Source: Moringa oleifera | Lineage: Eukaryota; Streptophyta; Magnoliopsida; Brassicales; Moringaceae | Direction of reading: 5' to 3' | DNA length: 64,000 nt | NCBI GenBank assembly: GCA_021397835.1 | Contig: JAJFZO010000889.1 | Location: forward strand, 2,976,001-3,040,000 | Shown here: piece by piece, positions 39,431 to 52,314 of the stretch | Position numbering within the stretch: the first letter of the stretch is position 1 | How the letters are laid out: each line of letters starts with the position of its first letter | The notes under the pieces: model-generated | Database searches by the model: none | Told to the model about the DNA's origin: nothing | The model's input: only the letters and a program-made list of their open reading frames with translations | Position numbers and translations under genes: made by a program

Positions 39431-40869
39431 ATGGATGTATCCTCTCCCAAATGGTTATCTGAGCTGGTAAGTGATTCAATAATTTCATATGATTTTCAAA
39501 TTGTGACAATTTCTTAACCACTCAGTTAATTTCTGTGGGTTATTCTGAATTCATAGGGACTGGATGAGTACAGCATCATCCACCAATGCCACATGAACTC
39601 TCTGGCTGAGTTGACGACAGTAGAAGACATAGCTACTGCACTGGGAGGCAGCTTCCAACAATCTTTCTCGTCTGAAAGCTACTCCTCTTACCCAAATTTT
39701 AATCCTAAAAGCACCACTACTACCTTCAGTGGATCCTCCATTGAAAACTCCCATGAAAGACCAACCAAGCAGCTCAAGACCAGCAGCTGGAACTCAGACA
39801 ACGTTTCTCCAAAACCTTCTTCTACGTCTCAAATTCTGTCTTTTGAGAATTTGAGCTCCACGCCCTCTAATCCTCATGAGCAGAAGTTGTATGGCAGCCT
39901 AATAAGCTGCACGACTGTGAAACCGTGTAAGGAGGAGGGACTTGTGTCCCCAGAAGCTATGCAGTTACCTCGTGTGCTTGCAAATGGTTCTTACGGCAAC
40001 CATGCACCGAAAGCCAACCAGGGAATCAAAAGGGCTTCCTCCATGACTAGAACGCCATCGCATGCTCAAGATCACATAATGGCTGAGAGGAAACGGAGAG
40101 AAAAGCTTAGCCAGAGATTCATAGCTCTTTCCGCCATTGTTCCTGGCCTAAAGAAGGTATGATAGTACTGTTCATTTAAGTCTCTTCGATAATCTTCAAT
40201 TGAGGCTGCAATTAACAATACTACGTGCCATGTGTTTACAGATGGATAAAGCTTCTGTCCTTGGAGATGCTATAAAGTACGTGAAACAGCTTCAAGAGCG
40301 TATACAAGTGCTTGAGGAGCAAACTAAGAAGCGAACAGTTGAATCAGTGGTTCTTGTGAAGAGGTCTCAATTATCTGCTGATGATGACTCCTCCTCATGT
40401 GATGAAAACTTCGATGGCCAATCGGACGCAGCCCTGCCGGAAATTGAAGCCAGAGTTTCAGATAAAGATGTTCTTATCCGCGTCCACTGCGAGAAGCAAA
40501 AAGGGCCTGTGGTGAAAATACTCAGCGAAGTAGAGAAGCTTCATTTATCTATCATCAATAGCAACGTCTTGCCTTTCGGGAATTCCACTCTTGACATAAC
40601 CATAATAGCTCAGGTAATACATCAGCTGCTCCGTTACATCTGTTAGTTTCATATTCACAGTAAACCGGCCATTTAAATCTTCCATAAAATTATATGAATA
40701 TCGATGATAGATGGATGAATTAGCTTAACTAACACACTAGAGATTTAATCAAGAATTGAAAGACTCATCAAAGATGATTCTTCCTTTGTTGCAGAAGGAC
40801 GACGAGTTCGACATGACAGCAAAGGATCTTGCCAAGGACCTAAGGCTAACCTTACTGAAGTTCATGTGA
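39431..40869 (+). CDS. bHLH transcription factor, subgroup IVa (bHLH18/19/25/NAI1 type), copy 1
   Basis: Four exons (39431-39466, 39557-40156, 40242-40613, 40795-40869) give 360 residues. The protein starts MDVSSPKWLSEL, a conserved N-terminus also seen in copy 2 (MEIHSAKWLSDM). A Ser-rich middle precedes the bHLH domain (about 182-235): basic region HAQDHIMAERKRREKLSQRF with the Glu and Arg that contact E-boxes, a loop with the LKKMDKASVLGDAIKY block, then a leucine-rich helix 2. The C-terminal 80 residues (EIEARVSDKDVLIRVHC onward) form the ACT-like domain of this subgroup. Relatives in Arabidopsis act in jasmonate-related iron responses and, for NAI1, ER body formation; others regulate terpenoid pathways in legumes and Catharanthus. 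The target genes cannot be told from sequence. Exon boundaries match copy 2 exactly in phase. Confidence 0.93.
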
Positions 40870-43800
40870 CAAGCAAAGATCAAGTTCGTCCTGTACTCCA
40901 TGCAATGAAGAATATTCTCTAATCTTTTTCTTCTTTAAAGCGAAACTCTTTGGATAAATCGTTCGATCAGGTCACCTTTTCTTTCAGCTAGCTTCACTGG
41001 TTAGATTTCATTTTCACCCGTTTTGAGATCTTCCTGGAGAAACCTAAAGCTAGCCTGCAAATCCGTCTACCGTTGCAGGCCATAAATGCACCACCATCTT
41101 CAAAGCTGGTTTTGCCGTGAGGTTTAATCCGATTGCTTCGGGGTTTTAATTCATCTCTCCTGTTTTTGCGTGGCTTGCCACGTTGAATTACCCACATGCC
41201 ATAAAAGAACCCACGCTAGCTGTTCTAATGATTATAATTAATAATCTCTTCTTGTTCTTCATAGTTTTTGCACATGGTGTTCTAATTTCGAGACGTGCTT
41301 TGTAATTATTAGCATCTTCTTAGATTGGAGAGATAGAAACACTTGGATTTGATGCTGCGTCCTTTTTGGTCTTAGCTTGCTGGAGCTGTTCTTCCGCTTC
41401 TGTGCATGTGAGAGAAATCCCTCTGTACTTGATCCCTCTACGTAATACTATGGCTGACTGTGATTATCTTTGTTCATCTTTTCCAAAACCTACGACAAAT
41501 AATGCATCCATGTATATTTACTCATCTCCATGTCCAAAGCATTTCTTCATGATCAAGCCATCATGCCATTGACTACACATGAACTTGGATGACCTTAATT
41601 TTTATAGGAATCCTGGGACATATGAAATAAAATCAGTGCATGATGAATTAATTCAGGTGTGTTATTATATGGCAGTTGCAAGGTTTATCATTGAACCCAT
41701 GTGAGGAATAATTAAGTATGAGTTAAAGTTGATAGTTGGCTTGTCGGGCTAGCTCAAGATTGTAATCATAGAGGATCAATTCAATTATGTAAGTTTAATT
41801 TTCATGTAGGGAAATTGCTTTTGTTAGATCTATTTTCAATTCAATACAAAATGCGATTAAGTGGATATACAATGATGAAAGACTGGAAGAAGCAAAAATA
41901 TAAAAATAAAACAATGTTGAATCTGGGCATTCGTTCATGAAAAATGCAACTCAAACTATAAAAAATTAAAAAAAAGTCCAAAAACAATTATTAAAAAATT
42001 ACAAAAATAAATATGATCTGCACTATTTTATGCACATTTCCAGTTCTCTATTGAGTTGATAGTTTGAGGCAGTAACCCGGCTCAATATTTAACAAATTAA
42101 AATCACCCAAAATTAGTCATCATTTATACCTGTCTGAAAATATTCTTATCTATTTTGCAGTTCTCTATCAAGTATATATAGATAACTTGATTAAAGATAC
42201 GGATAGTAATTGCCTAGTGTTCTTTTTTGAAATTATTAAAGCTGCTGGGCCATGTAAGATTTGTCGGAATAATTATTTAAGAGTCCTAAACCAGCCCTAG
42301 AGAGGAGAAATGTCAGAGTAAAAGCATGTGATTTCTCTGTTAATGTCAAAAGGCAATTCACCATTATCCTCTAATCTTGATGGTTCACAGACCAAAATTA
42401 ATACAGCTTGGAAGACATGTGCAATGTAATAAAATAAACCAAGCTAGCTTATAATTAGCCTAGATTGTAAGTGAAGACTAAACCACTTTAATTAGCTGGT
42501 ACCCGGTTTGGTTTCGGCTGTCTGCAAGTAATTAGATAATTTGATAAGTGAACTTTGGAGCCTTTCCTCATCGTTTTCTATGCATGATTAGAATCTTAAT
42601 TAGGATCCAATTAACTTTTAAATAACAATTACACATGAAACTGTATGCTTTCTAAGGTCTTCAAACCCCTCAAGGATATATGCGGCGAATTCCTGTTTAC
42701 ATGGAAACCTTCAAGGCCGTACTTCTTTTTCCTTCCCCTCCTTCTACTTTTCCGGGATTCTTCAAGGGTTGGCGTCATGCACACACATCTTGTTTAAATT
42801 TTGTTTGCTGAATTTGCTCATTGTTCACCAAGACAGATGACTTAATTTGAAGCAATTATACAAGAAAACGGACATGGTTTAATTTTTTGGCTAGCTATAG
42901 TGCTTTGTTTATCTATATATGGTTCCATAATTTAGACATGATCCAAGACCAACCAGCTTGATATTAACTTCTTGTGCATGTATTTACTTCAAAGTCAGGA
43001 AAAACCTAATTTTTAATTAGGAACCGCAAAATTTGACCAACAGTGAAAGTTACAATTATTTCTACCTAATCTCTAAATCAAGATGCCAAATTAGGCTAAT
43101 CAAAGAAAAATGGGTTCATGTAATTTCCACTAATTTGAAATTAGGGTTCTCTAGTTCTTTCATGCAATTATATAAGTGGGCTCGTTTTGAAGCCTCTCTT
43201 TGTTAATTTTCTCATTCTTAATTTCTTCCTTAATAAACTATCTTTAAGTCATGGCAGAGTTAACAAGAAATTGGAATTTTGCCAATTAAAGTCACCAAAA
43301 TCAAAATCATGCATAATCTATGACACAGCGGCCACCATAGGTACTCCATTGATCACAGCTTTGTCCATGGAAATCTCTGAAAATTAATGCAACACGCGGC
43401 TGCTTTGCTCTTCTGGTACACAGGAGGATCACTCTATGTCGGTGAGAAGAATCCATTCAATGCAAGAGAACTAAATCCCATAAGGTACAAAGCCACATAT
43501 ATGTAGGCAAAGAATTAGCAATCAATATAGAAGCCGTATGTTCCCTAGACATTATTTTTAAAAAAAGTCTATTAATTAGCTAGGTCGACTTCACTGAGAT
43601 CATAAATGGGATATATTCTGATTTATTTTTTCTTGCCTTCGAATAAGATAAAAAATCCCCAGACTTTCTTGTTTTTCCTGAAAGGAGAAGGTCATAGTTC
43701 ATGACAACATCATATAGATTTTTATACTAATTTAATTGTTGGTTTTCTATTTCCGTAGATCATAGAACCCTACAACCTCCAGATTTGTAAACACTATTTT

Positions 43801-44956
43801 ATTTGGTACCAGCTAAAACCAAGATCAAAGGAAAATCAGCAGAGAGTTTTCTTTAATTTTGAATATGAAAGAACTCACGAATTTTGGAACTTCAACTTTA
43901 CTTTTGAGATAAGCCAATTTAATTGAAACAAAATAAATTAAAGCACAGCTTGATGGAGATCTTTAGGGTTGAAATTGACAAATAGGAGTTTGCTAAATTA
44001 TATGTAAAACCCTTTTCCAAGACTAACAAAATCATTGAAAAAAGTACTTAGAAAAGGCGTCGCATATATGTTTCCTTTAATGCGATATTGCATTTACACA
44101 TCCGAATCAGAAAAAGGAAGAAAGGAAAAAGAGAGACAGAAAGAAAGAGAAGAACTTCAAAAGCAGTTGTGTTAGTTGGAAAAAGATTTCAAGCAAGACC
44201 GTGTATAAAGCGAGTAGATGTCTTAATTATTATACATAGGCAAACCACATTTATCATGTGGTTATGCCATTCCATCTCTTTCTTCTATAGATTTTAATAT
44301 TGAGTGTCTAATAAACAAATGAATGATTGAAGCTTTCTTCATAAACATGACAACACTTTGATGGGTACACGAAGAACGCATATCATATGCGGCTTCTGAA
44401 AACGGATTAGTTTAAAGAAAATAACAAGTTAGTGGCACTACCGATGAGCATGATTTGATTCCATTTCAGGTTAAAATCGAAAGTCTATATATGGCGCTTT
44501 TCTTGCCATGTACTTTTCCATTTCTTCTCCGTGTAATATAATTAATACACATATATGACATATAATCTTTGGCTAGGATTGTTAATTCGGTTTATAATAT
44601 ACCTAAACTTAGAATTATGATGGTTAATTACACAATTTGTCATGGACCAGCCAACTAAAAATTAGATCAATTAGATCTTCATGATCCCAACATTAGTCAT
44701 TTTGTTCCCCTTGCTAAAATAAGGAAAGAGAGAAAACCAGACCATTAGATATAAGGAAAAAAGACTTCGACAAAAGACTATTCAATTATAAATAAAATAA
44801 AACCGAAATTAAAGACATTTTGTGTTTGATTTTAATTGCGTTGAGTTTTCAAAGAAATTATAACACTTATCAACTTAATAAAATCAATGGTTAAAATTTT
44901 TTATATTATTATTATTATAAAATACAAAATTAACCTTTAAACTTCTTATTAAAAAA
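40870..44956. other. Intergenic spacer after bHLH gene 1
   Basis: The first 300 bases resemble the DNA after bHLH gene 2 (for example a ccacgttgaattaccca block near 41180 and ccacgtttaattaccca near 51184), so the tandem duplication included 3' flank. The rest is AT-rich with no gene recognised; a purine-rich stretch around 44110-44160 opens a short frame without similarity. Confidence 0.5.
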
Positions 44957-47900
44957 CCCAACACAATCGAACTCAAATCTGTATCTTTTTGTGATAAGAA
45001 GTAAGCACATTACCTCTCACTTGTGATATAATTAATAATCATAAACTATTAAATGAATAATTTTTTTTTTTTTGCTTTAAAAGACCACTAAATTGTATCT
45101 TATCAACGATATATGATCATGAGCGTGTGCTCTAATTTTAAATTTAATTTGCTACGTGGGGATGATGGCTAAATGATGTTGGGGAGAGGATCGGCTGCTC
45201 CGTGTGGAAAGTGGTTAGACCATCTTTGTACTTTATCTTCCCAAATTAATTCGCGTAAGACAAACTTATGTTTAATTTAACACTTAAACCACATTTTTGT
45301 TATTATTATTATTAATCTTATTCTAAATGGTTTACACATCAACCAACAAACCCCCCGAACCTTCTAGTCTTCTACTCGGTTTGGGTTCCCATTTCTCCTG
45401 TTTATATATACACCAAGTTGACACCCGTGTGGAACCATCTCTTATTACCCTCGTGAATTATTATGATTCATTTGCTTAATAATTATATATTATATGAAAT
45501 GTGCATTAGATTCTGTGCAATTTAGCTCCTTGAGGTGAAGATTTTGACTATTTTAGGAGATTTCTTCTAAGTAGCCGTAGGTTTGTGTTCCAGCCACGCG
45601 TATTCTTGTCTTGGAGCTAGGCTGCATGAGTTGACTTCGACTCAAATTTGAAGGAAGATTTTGAAAACCCTGATGAGATTACAATTAACCTGTTTAATAT
45701 TTGAAAATTTTTAATTTGATTATTCAAACTTTGGTTTATCATATAAACAAATTAACCAGAGCCAAGCTTGTTCTCAAACCAATTAATAAGCTCAGCAAGC
45801 TTAACCTTCCTATTACATCCTTTTAAGTTGTTAGTTTTAATAGGTAGATAAATAAAAATTAAGTAGCTAGCTTTTATGTGAATTGCTTGTTAATCATGCT
45901 TCCATCTTTTTATTTCATTTCTGAAAATCATGCCTTTTAGGTTAAATTTTCTTTAAGCCTTTCGTATAGCCACCATTGCAAAATTAACTCAAATTAATAA
46001 CTAGTGTTTTTTTTTTGTTTGGCAATTTCTGACAGAAATACTTAACATCGAAGAATTATGTCCAAGAATTAATAATTATAAAACCATTCTTTGCTCAAAC
46101 CATTCATTTTATCTCATTTTCACTCAATTTCTCAGTAAATTTACAACAGATTCACTTCATCTTGGAGACTGAAACCTTTACACAGATAGAAATCATCAAT
46201 AAAAAGTCATTTTATAGCCATTTGTTTTTGCCTATTTCATTAGGGTTTCTTATTCTTTTGAGTTTGGAGCTTTTATTTTGAACATTAGACGCTATTATGT
46301 ATGTTCATGTATGTATATATATTCCTTTCGCAGATAACATTTACGCAAAATGTACTGTGACAAACTCGAAACAATTGAAATCATCTAAGTTAATATATAT
46401 CAAGTGGGAAACAACTTCGTTAATAGAGTTTACACCTAAGTTAATTTAGTTCTAGATACTCATAAAACATGTTGTATATATATGTTCTAGCATCTTACAG
46501 TAATTTGGTTCAATGCATTAGTTGCAAGCCCTTTTTCTAGACAAAGGAAAGATTTGTGGGGTGAGGAAGATCATGAATCTTCCCTCCTCGGAAAATCTTT
46601 TGAACCCATAAAGTGAATTTCGGAAGATTAATTTGGGTCAAAAGCGAAAGAGTAATTAAGTTAACCTTTGTAGATTTAGCCCTGAAAGTCCAAAATGGGA
46701 TGCCTTTAGTTGACAAAGTGTAGTTTGTCCTTTTTCTTAATTACCCACTTTCTCTTCTTTGACTAAAGGGTACATATATATTTCTACACTCTCTCAAGAA
46801 CCACAAAGTCCTGTATAAATACTAAGTAGCCAGTGAGATAATTAACATAATTGTATGGTTATATTATTATTAATTATATAATCGTCAGATGTTATATTCC
46901 TTTGATTTCACATTCATATTATATGTACTCTATTTTGATCTAGGGTTCAGATATTGATGCAAGATTAATGGTGATGCCCAATTATTCTGAATATTTATGA
47001 AGATTTTGTGTATGTATAAGTAATGATATAGACATTTAATTATAATGGTGGCACATGTTATAATGTTATAAATGATATGATATATATTAAATATTAAAAA
47101 TAATAATATGTAGTTCAAACTCTTAAATTTAATTGTTTAAAAATTATTTTATATAATAATTTTAACTTTTGATAATTAGAACGTATATTTTGTTTCAAAT
47201 CTAAACCATATCGACTTTCATATGAATAAATATATGATTATCATACAATCAAATAAGATAAAATTAGGTATTATTAATAAGAATTATTTAAAAAAATTTT
47301 AAAAAAGTTTTTTTTTTGACATACTGAGACACAAAAACGATCTTAAACAGACTGCTTGATGATTTGAAGATCATTCATCACAGTCTAAAAAGTCTCTCTC
47401 TCTCTCTATATATATATTATCATGCGTATTTTTTAATTATTTAAAAGAAAAATATAAAAAATATGTGCATAGGACATCTTTTTAGCCAAAAACATCAAGC
47501 ATGCCCATATGATTATGTCAATTTAGTTAAGATTGGTTAGGTATGTACTGTGTTATGATTGATTTTACCATTAATTTATCAATATGAAGATGTCAATTGA
47601 TATTAACGCCACTAACTATTCTCAAATTGGAGTAAAATTAAAGTTGAAATTAAAGAGAAAACAGTGAGATTAAGCTATGGATTGATCATCAATATTGTGT
47701 AATATTTTGATCCTAATGACATAGATATTAAGTTGTTTTAACTCTAATCACTCATAATTATTTTTATTTTTTAAGATTTAATTTTTTTTGTATTTATTTT
47801 CTTGGATTATCTTTCATAATTTTGATTAGAATCCATTTACAAAATGTAAAAAATTAAAATCATATATCTTACATAATGATATGATTTTTAACCTAAGTGT

Positions 47901-48513
47901 ACCAGTAGTCACATACTATCAATTATAATTAATTAGAACTTCAAATAACAATTTTTTGTATATTTAATGAAAAATAAAAAATAATAGAATAATAATATCA
48001 TAGAAAAATGAAAATGTTGTAAGTTCGCTTCGTAAAATCTTTTGAAATAAAGTCAATAATGTCTTAATTAAATGAATCATGAATTTTGAAATTAATTTTT
48101 AAAATATGAAAAAATCAAAATTACATGATTTGCAAACCTCTTCATTGTTTTCAAACATAGATTTTAAAATCTCATAATTTAAAAAATCAATGTTATTTTC
48201 AAAAGTGCCCATTTCATTCATGCTGAGAAATTAATTTATATATTCATATGAAGTTACCAAATTTTCAATTATATTTACAAAATAAATTTAAATATTTTGA
48301 TAATATCTTCAGAATCTTATTTTTATAAGATTAATTCATAAAATCAATTTTGACAAATACTTGGTACGAGAATAAGCTAAAATATTCGCAGGAAGATGTA
48401 CCCTAAAAAAAAAAAAAAAGGGGGGGCCCATGGAATATTAATAGGCCGGAGGGAGAGGAGCCATCAAATGAACAGGGGAACATGGAACATGGGAGGAAGG
48501 CACTATATTTTCA

Positions 48514-48569
48514 CACGTGCCAATTTACGGCGTCGAGCGCGTACGGTACTACAGGGTTTTAATATAAAG
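48514..48569 (+). promoter_or_regulatory. G-box and TATA box of bHLH gene 2
   Basis: CACGTG at 48514-48519 lies in tcacacgtgcc, sharing tcacacgtg with the promoter of bHLH gene 1. A TATA-like tataaag follows at about 48563-48569. This promoter lies within the part missing from the right arm of the inverted duplication. Confidence 0.55.
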
Positions 48570-48665
48570 GCAGACAGAATTATTTTCCTCCTGGCAGATC
48601 ATCAAAGGAAAATTTTCTTCCTCGTTCTCGAGCTTTCTTGCCTCGCTTTCTGTCTCAGTCTCAAG

Positions 48666-49131
48666 GTACGGTTATTCCACTCTCCACTTCCTCTCTCTGA
48701 ACTTTAATGATCCAAACCCTCGGATCCATTTTTCAGCTTTCTGTTGCTATTTCTTATTTCCTCTGAACAACGTAAAGCTGTTTTCTGGCTCGTCAATTGT
48801 GAAACTCTTTCTTCTTTCTTCTTTCTTGGATTTGGTGGGTCTTCTCTTTCCGATCTAAACATTGGATTTCATGATATTGGGTCTTCTGGTTGGGTAGATC
48901 TTGAATCTTTTCTTGAAATCCCCTTGGATTCTTTCCTAAATTTTCTTTTCCTTCAATTTCTCACACTGTACGGAAGTGCAATTTTCCTCAGCTAGAAACC
49001 TATCTATGCATCTTTGATCTTCCTCTTCACTTATATTTCTAGGGATCTTTGAATACATTCAGTGACGTGTAAAGATGGTAAGTTGGTATAGTTTGAAATC
49101 TGAAAGTCGGTGCCTTGTTTTCTCATTTCAG
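48666..49131 (+). other. Probable 5' UTR intron of bHLH gene 2
   Basis: A donor (tctcaag|gtacgg) at 48666 and an acceptor (catttcag|ggtc) ending at 49131 delimit a T-rich stretch just upstream of the start codon at 49171. The arrangement parallels bHLH gene 1. Confidence 0.55.
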
Positions 49132-49170
49132 GGTCTCCATCGTTGTTAGAAACAAGCAAACGCTTTCTAA

Positions 49171-50945
49171 ATGGAAATCCATTCAGCCAAATGGTTATCA
49201 GATATGGTGAGGCTCTCACATATACAACTTGATGAACCACTTTTTCTCTCTGAACAAGTTAATTTTCTCTAGAAAAGAAAATAAAAGAAAAGAAAATTTT
49301 GTTAGATTTGTAGCTTATATGGTTGTTTTTATTATTTTACAGGGAATGGAAGACCCTAATACCTTCTTCAATCAGTACCAGATGAACCCATTCGAGTACT
49401 CACTCGACGATCTGAGCTTTCAGGCTTTCTCTTGTGAGAGCTACTCATCTTACCCAGACATCAATGGCTCCCAAACAGAAACTTACCAGACGGCCACTAT
49501 TGAAAGGCCGCTGAAACAGCTCAGAACCGATAGCTGGAACTCTTGCACCACTGATAATCAACACATGGGTCCCAAGACTTCTTCGTCGTCATCTAATTCT
49601 CAAATCATCTCTTTCAATAATTCGAACTATTCGACTCCGGCTATTTCTCAGCAATACTACGGCCTGGACGGTGCTGTGAAACCTAAAGACGAGGCATGGT
49701 CGACTAATGGGACTATAAACTTTTCACCTGTGATCACTCAGGCTTCCTTTGAGGACCAATGTGTTTTCGCAAAACAAGGGCAAGGAAACAAGAGGGCTGG
49801 TTCGGTGACTAGGAGTCCTTTGCATGCTCAAGATCATGTCTTAGCAGAAAGAAAACGAAGAGAGAAGCTCAGCCAGCGGTTCATAGCTCTTTCAACTCTT
49901 CTTCCTGGCCTAAAGAAGGTATACACTAAGTTCAAATTTATTTGGAGAATAGGAAATTTTCATTACCTGATCAGTTCAATTGCTCATATAGTCTCTATAA
50001 TTATGTTTAAGTTTTTTCTAGGTCGCGAGATAATAGCTTGTTGTCTTTGGGATTAATTTATACATAGGAACTATGTCGATTTATATGTTGTGTGTCCATA
50101 ACTTCATGAACATAGAAATTACTACTCATAGAGAATTGGATCTTTTGATTGATAACTTGCAAAAACGCGACATTAATCAAGCCTAATTCACAATTTTTTG
50201 TAGACGGACAAGGCTTCAGTTCTTGGAGATGCAATTAAGTACTTGAAACAACTTCAAGAACGCTTGAAGACACTTGAGGATCAAACAGCTAAGAAAACCA
50301 TAGAATCTGCAATTTTGGTGAAGAAATCCCAAATCTGTGTTGAGGAAGAGACATCTTCGTCTGATGAGAACTTTGATGCCCAATGCGACCTACCACTGCC
50401 AGAAATTGAAGCAAGAGTTTCCGAGGACGATGTTCTCATAAGAATCCACTGCGAGAAGAAGAAAGGGTGCATAGTAAATATACTAGGAGAAATCGAAAAG
50501 CTTCACCTCACTGTGGTTAGCAGCAACGCCTTGCCATTTGGAAAGTGCACCCTCGACATAACAGTTGTCGCTAAGGTAAGAATGCCTTCCCCCCTATGGT
50601 TCTTTGGCACGTTTTCATCATTTGAACTACTAATCAAAACCTAGCATTGGTTGGTTTTTCTTGTAAAATGTTGCTCAGCACAATTTGAAGATTTCTTATG
50701 TCAAAAAAGTTGTGGAAAGAAGCAAGAAAAGAAGACAACCTTGTCAAATAATGCTTTCATATTACAATACAACTTTAGGAACTTCAGAACTGGACCATAT
50801 CGTGTTTTACTGTTCCGAATTAAATTAATTAAGGACTATACTGAATCGTTGATAGTTTTAATCTCCACAGATGGACGCAGAGTTCTCCATGACAGCGAAG
50901 GATCTTGCGAAGAACATAAGACAGGCAATACTGCAGTTAATCTGA
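49171..50945 (+). CDS. bHLH transcription factor, subgroup IVa, copy 2 (bHLH25-like)
   Basis: Four exons (49171-49206, 49343-49918, 50204-50575, 50871-50945) give 352 residues with the same exon phases as copy 1. Short first exon MEIHSAKWLSDM; Ser/Asn-rich middle with ESYSSYP and RPLKQL blocks shared with copy 1; bHLH domain about 174-227 with basic region HAQDHVLAERKRREKLSQRF; ACT-like C-terminus (about 272-352) ending MTAKDLAKNIRQAILQLI. Head-to-tail orientation and shared flanks make copies 1 and 2 tandem duplicates. The gene lies in the left arm of the inverted duplication. A downstream antisense fragment (53335-53885) matches its exons 3 and 4, so post-transcriptional control by double-stranded RNA is possible but unproven. 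A nearby hexokinase-like gene accompanies bHLH25 in Arabidopsis as well (locus numbers recalled from memory). Confidence 0.93.
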
Positions 50946-52039
50946 CGACCCACTTAGAATATTGTCTGCTGGAGAGAACACTAAGACTAAACTAAATTCT
51001 ATAGTTCAGTTTCACCAGTATAATTCCTGTTGATGTTCTTTTTTCGATATATCTAGCGAGAGAAACAAAAGCTTAATATATTCTGTGGCTATGTTTTTCT
51101 GTGAGGATTGATTAATCGCAGCGAGGGTTTCTCAGTTTTTGCCTCTTGGGGTTTGTCTGTTTCTCGTGGTTGACAGAGTTGACCACGTTTAATTACCCAC
51201 GTGCTGTAATTAAGCCTCACAGCTTTGTGTTTGGAAAGGGTTTTTTTTTTTAAGAGGTTTTGACTTTTCCACAAGACCCTTTCTTCCCTCTTTCCCAATG
51301 TAAACGTGCAATTCTGTCTCCTTTTACTATTTTCTTTTCTCTTTCTCCATGGCCGTCTGTTTCTCAGCTCAGGTTGGGTCAGATTTATGGAGACCACAGG
51401 AAACCCTGCCAGCGCATGTTCCCTTGAAATCTGTATACATGTAATTGCATCTGTGACTTAATAAACTAGTGAGTTTTCTTGGAGTTCATGCTGTCTTCTT
51501 CTGTTTGTTTCTTTATTCAATTTACTACTCCTTCCATGTTGATAATTGCAACATGATCATGATACATTTTCTATAATATTTAATTGAACATATAATTAAG
51601 CCCACATTGAGTGAGTGTTACAGTTAGAGGATAATATTTTATATTATATTTGTTTCATAATGATCTTAATTGGCCATGGAGGCCATCATAGTCCCCACCA
51701 AAAGATTGCTATATATCTGACTGCCAGCAGGTTCTTCTGACTTTTCTGACTCTTTCTCTCCAGCTTCTAATACCATCAAATTGTTAATACAGTTAATTAT
51801 CTAATTAAAATGTGAATTCTATATCGATATGAAGGCCTACTTAATGTCGGGTTCAAACTTTTCAATGAAAAATCTATCAAATCGACAATGACTGGATCAC
51901 TTTACAAATCTATGATAAAACATTGCGTACATGACGGATCTTATGGTTTAAGAAAGTAAGGATTTTTAGCTGAAGTGTCATTTTTGGAGAAAAATTTGCA
52001 GTCTTTAATGGAACTTTTAAGTGGGTAGATGAGGCAGAA

Positions 52040-52314
52040 ATTAAGGAGCTAGCCCATGACCGACCAAGGAGGCCAGCATGCACAAGTAGAAGGCGGCGGT
52101 AGCTGTCCAGGGTTTTTTCAACAACTGAGTATGCGGATTCTGGGAAAGCGTCAATGTGATAGTCAAAGTCAGGCCAATACGTGTTTAAAGGCTCAAGGGC
52201 CTTGCAATTCTGCCTTCACACCAATATTTCCTCGACTTTGTTGGACCTTTGACCCTTGAATCCTCCGAATAATATCAGTCGGTGATGTAATCAACATGGA
52301 AGATGTGGTCGGTC
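52040..52314. other. Central spacer of the inverted duplication
   Basis: About 275 unique bases between the arms, richer in G and C than the arms. A 67-codon open frame runs through part of it but shows no family signature. If transcribed through, it would be the loop of a long hairpin. Confidence 0.75.

Larger units (their letters stand above)
44957..52039 (+). repeat. Left arm of large inverted duplication
   Basis: This arm is repeated in reverse orientation at 52315-57303. Matching anchors, left to right-arm: 44957-45022 to 57241-57303; 45180-45250 to 57005-57090; 45350-45390 to 56875-56920; 46660-46735 to 55490-55565; 48440-48500 to 53905-53985; 50280-50575 to 53605-53880; 50871-50945 to 53335-53409; 51170-51240 to 53040-53130; 51600-51770 to 52545-52720; 51995-52039 to 52315-52352. 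It includes the intact second bHLH gene with about 3.5 kb of upstream DNA. Confidence 0.93.

Noticed and set aside
52056..52259. 67-codon frame in the palindrome spacer
   Set aside because: No family similarity and no promoter or splice signal seen; kept only as part of the spacer description.
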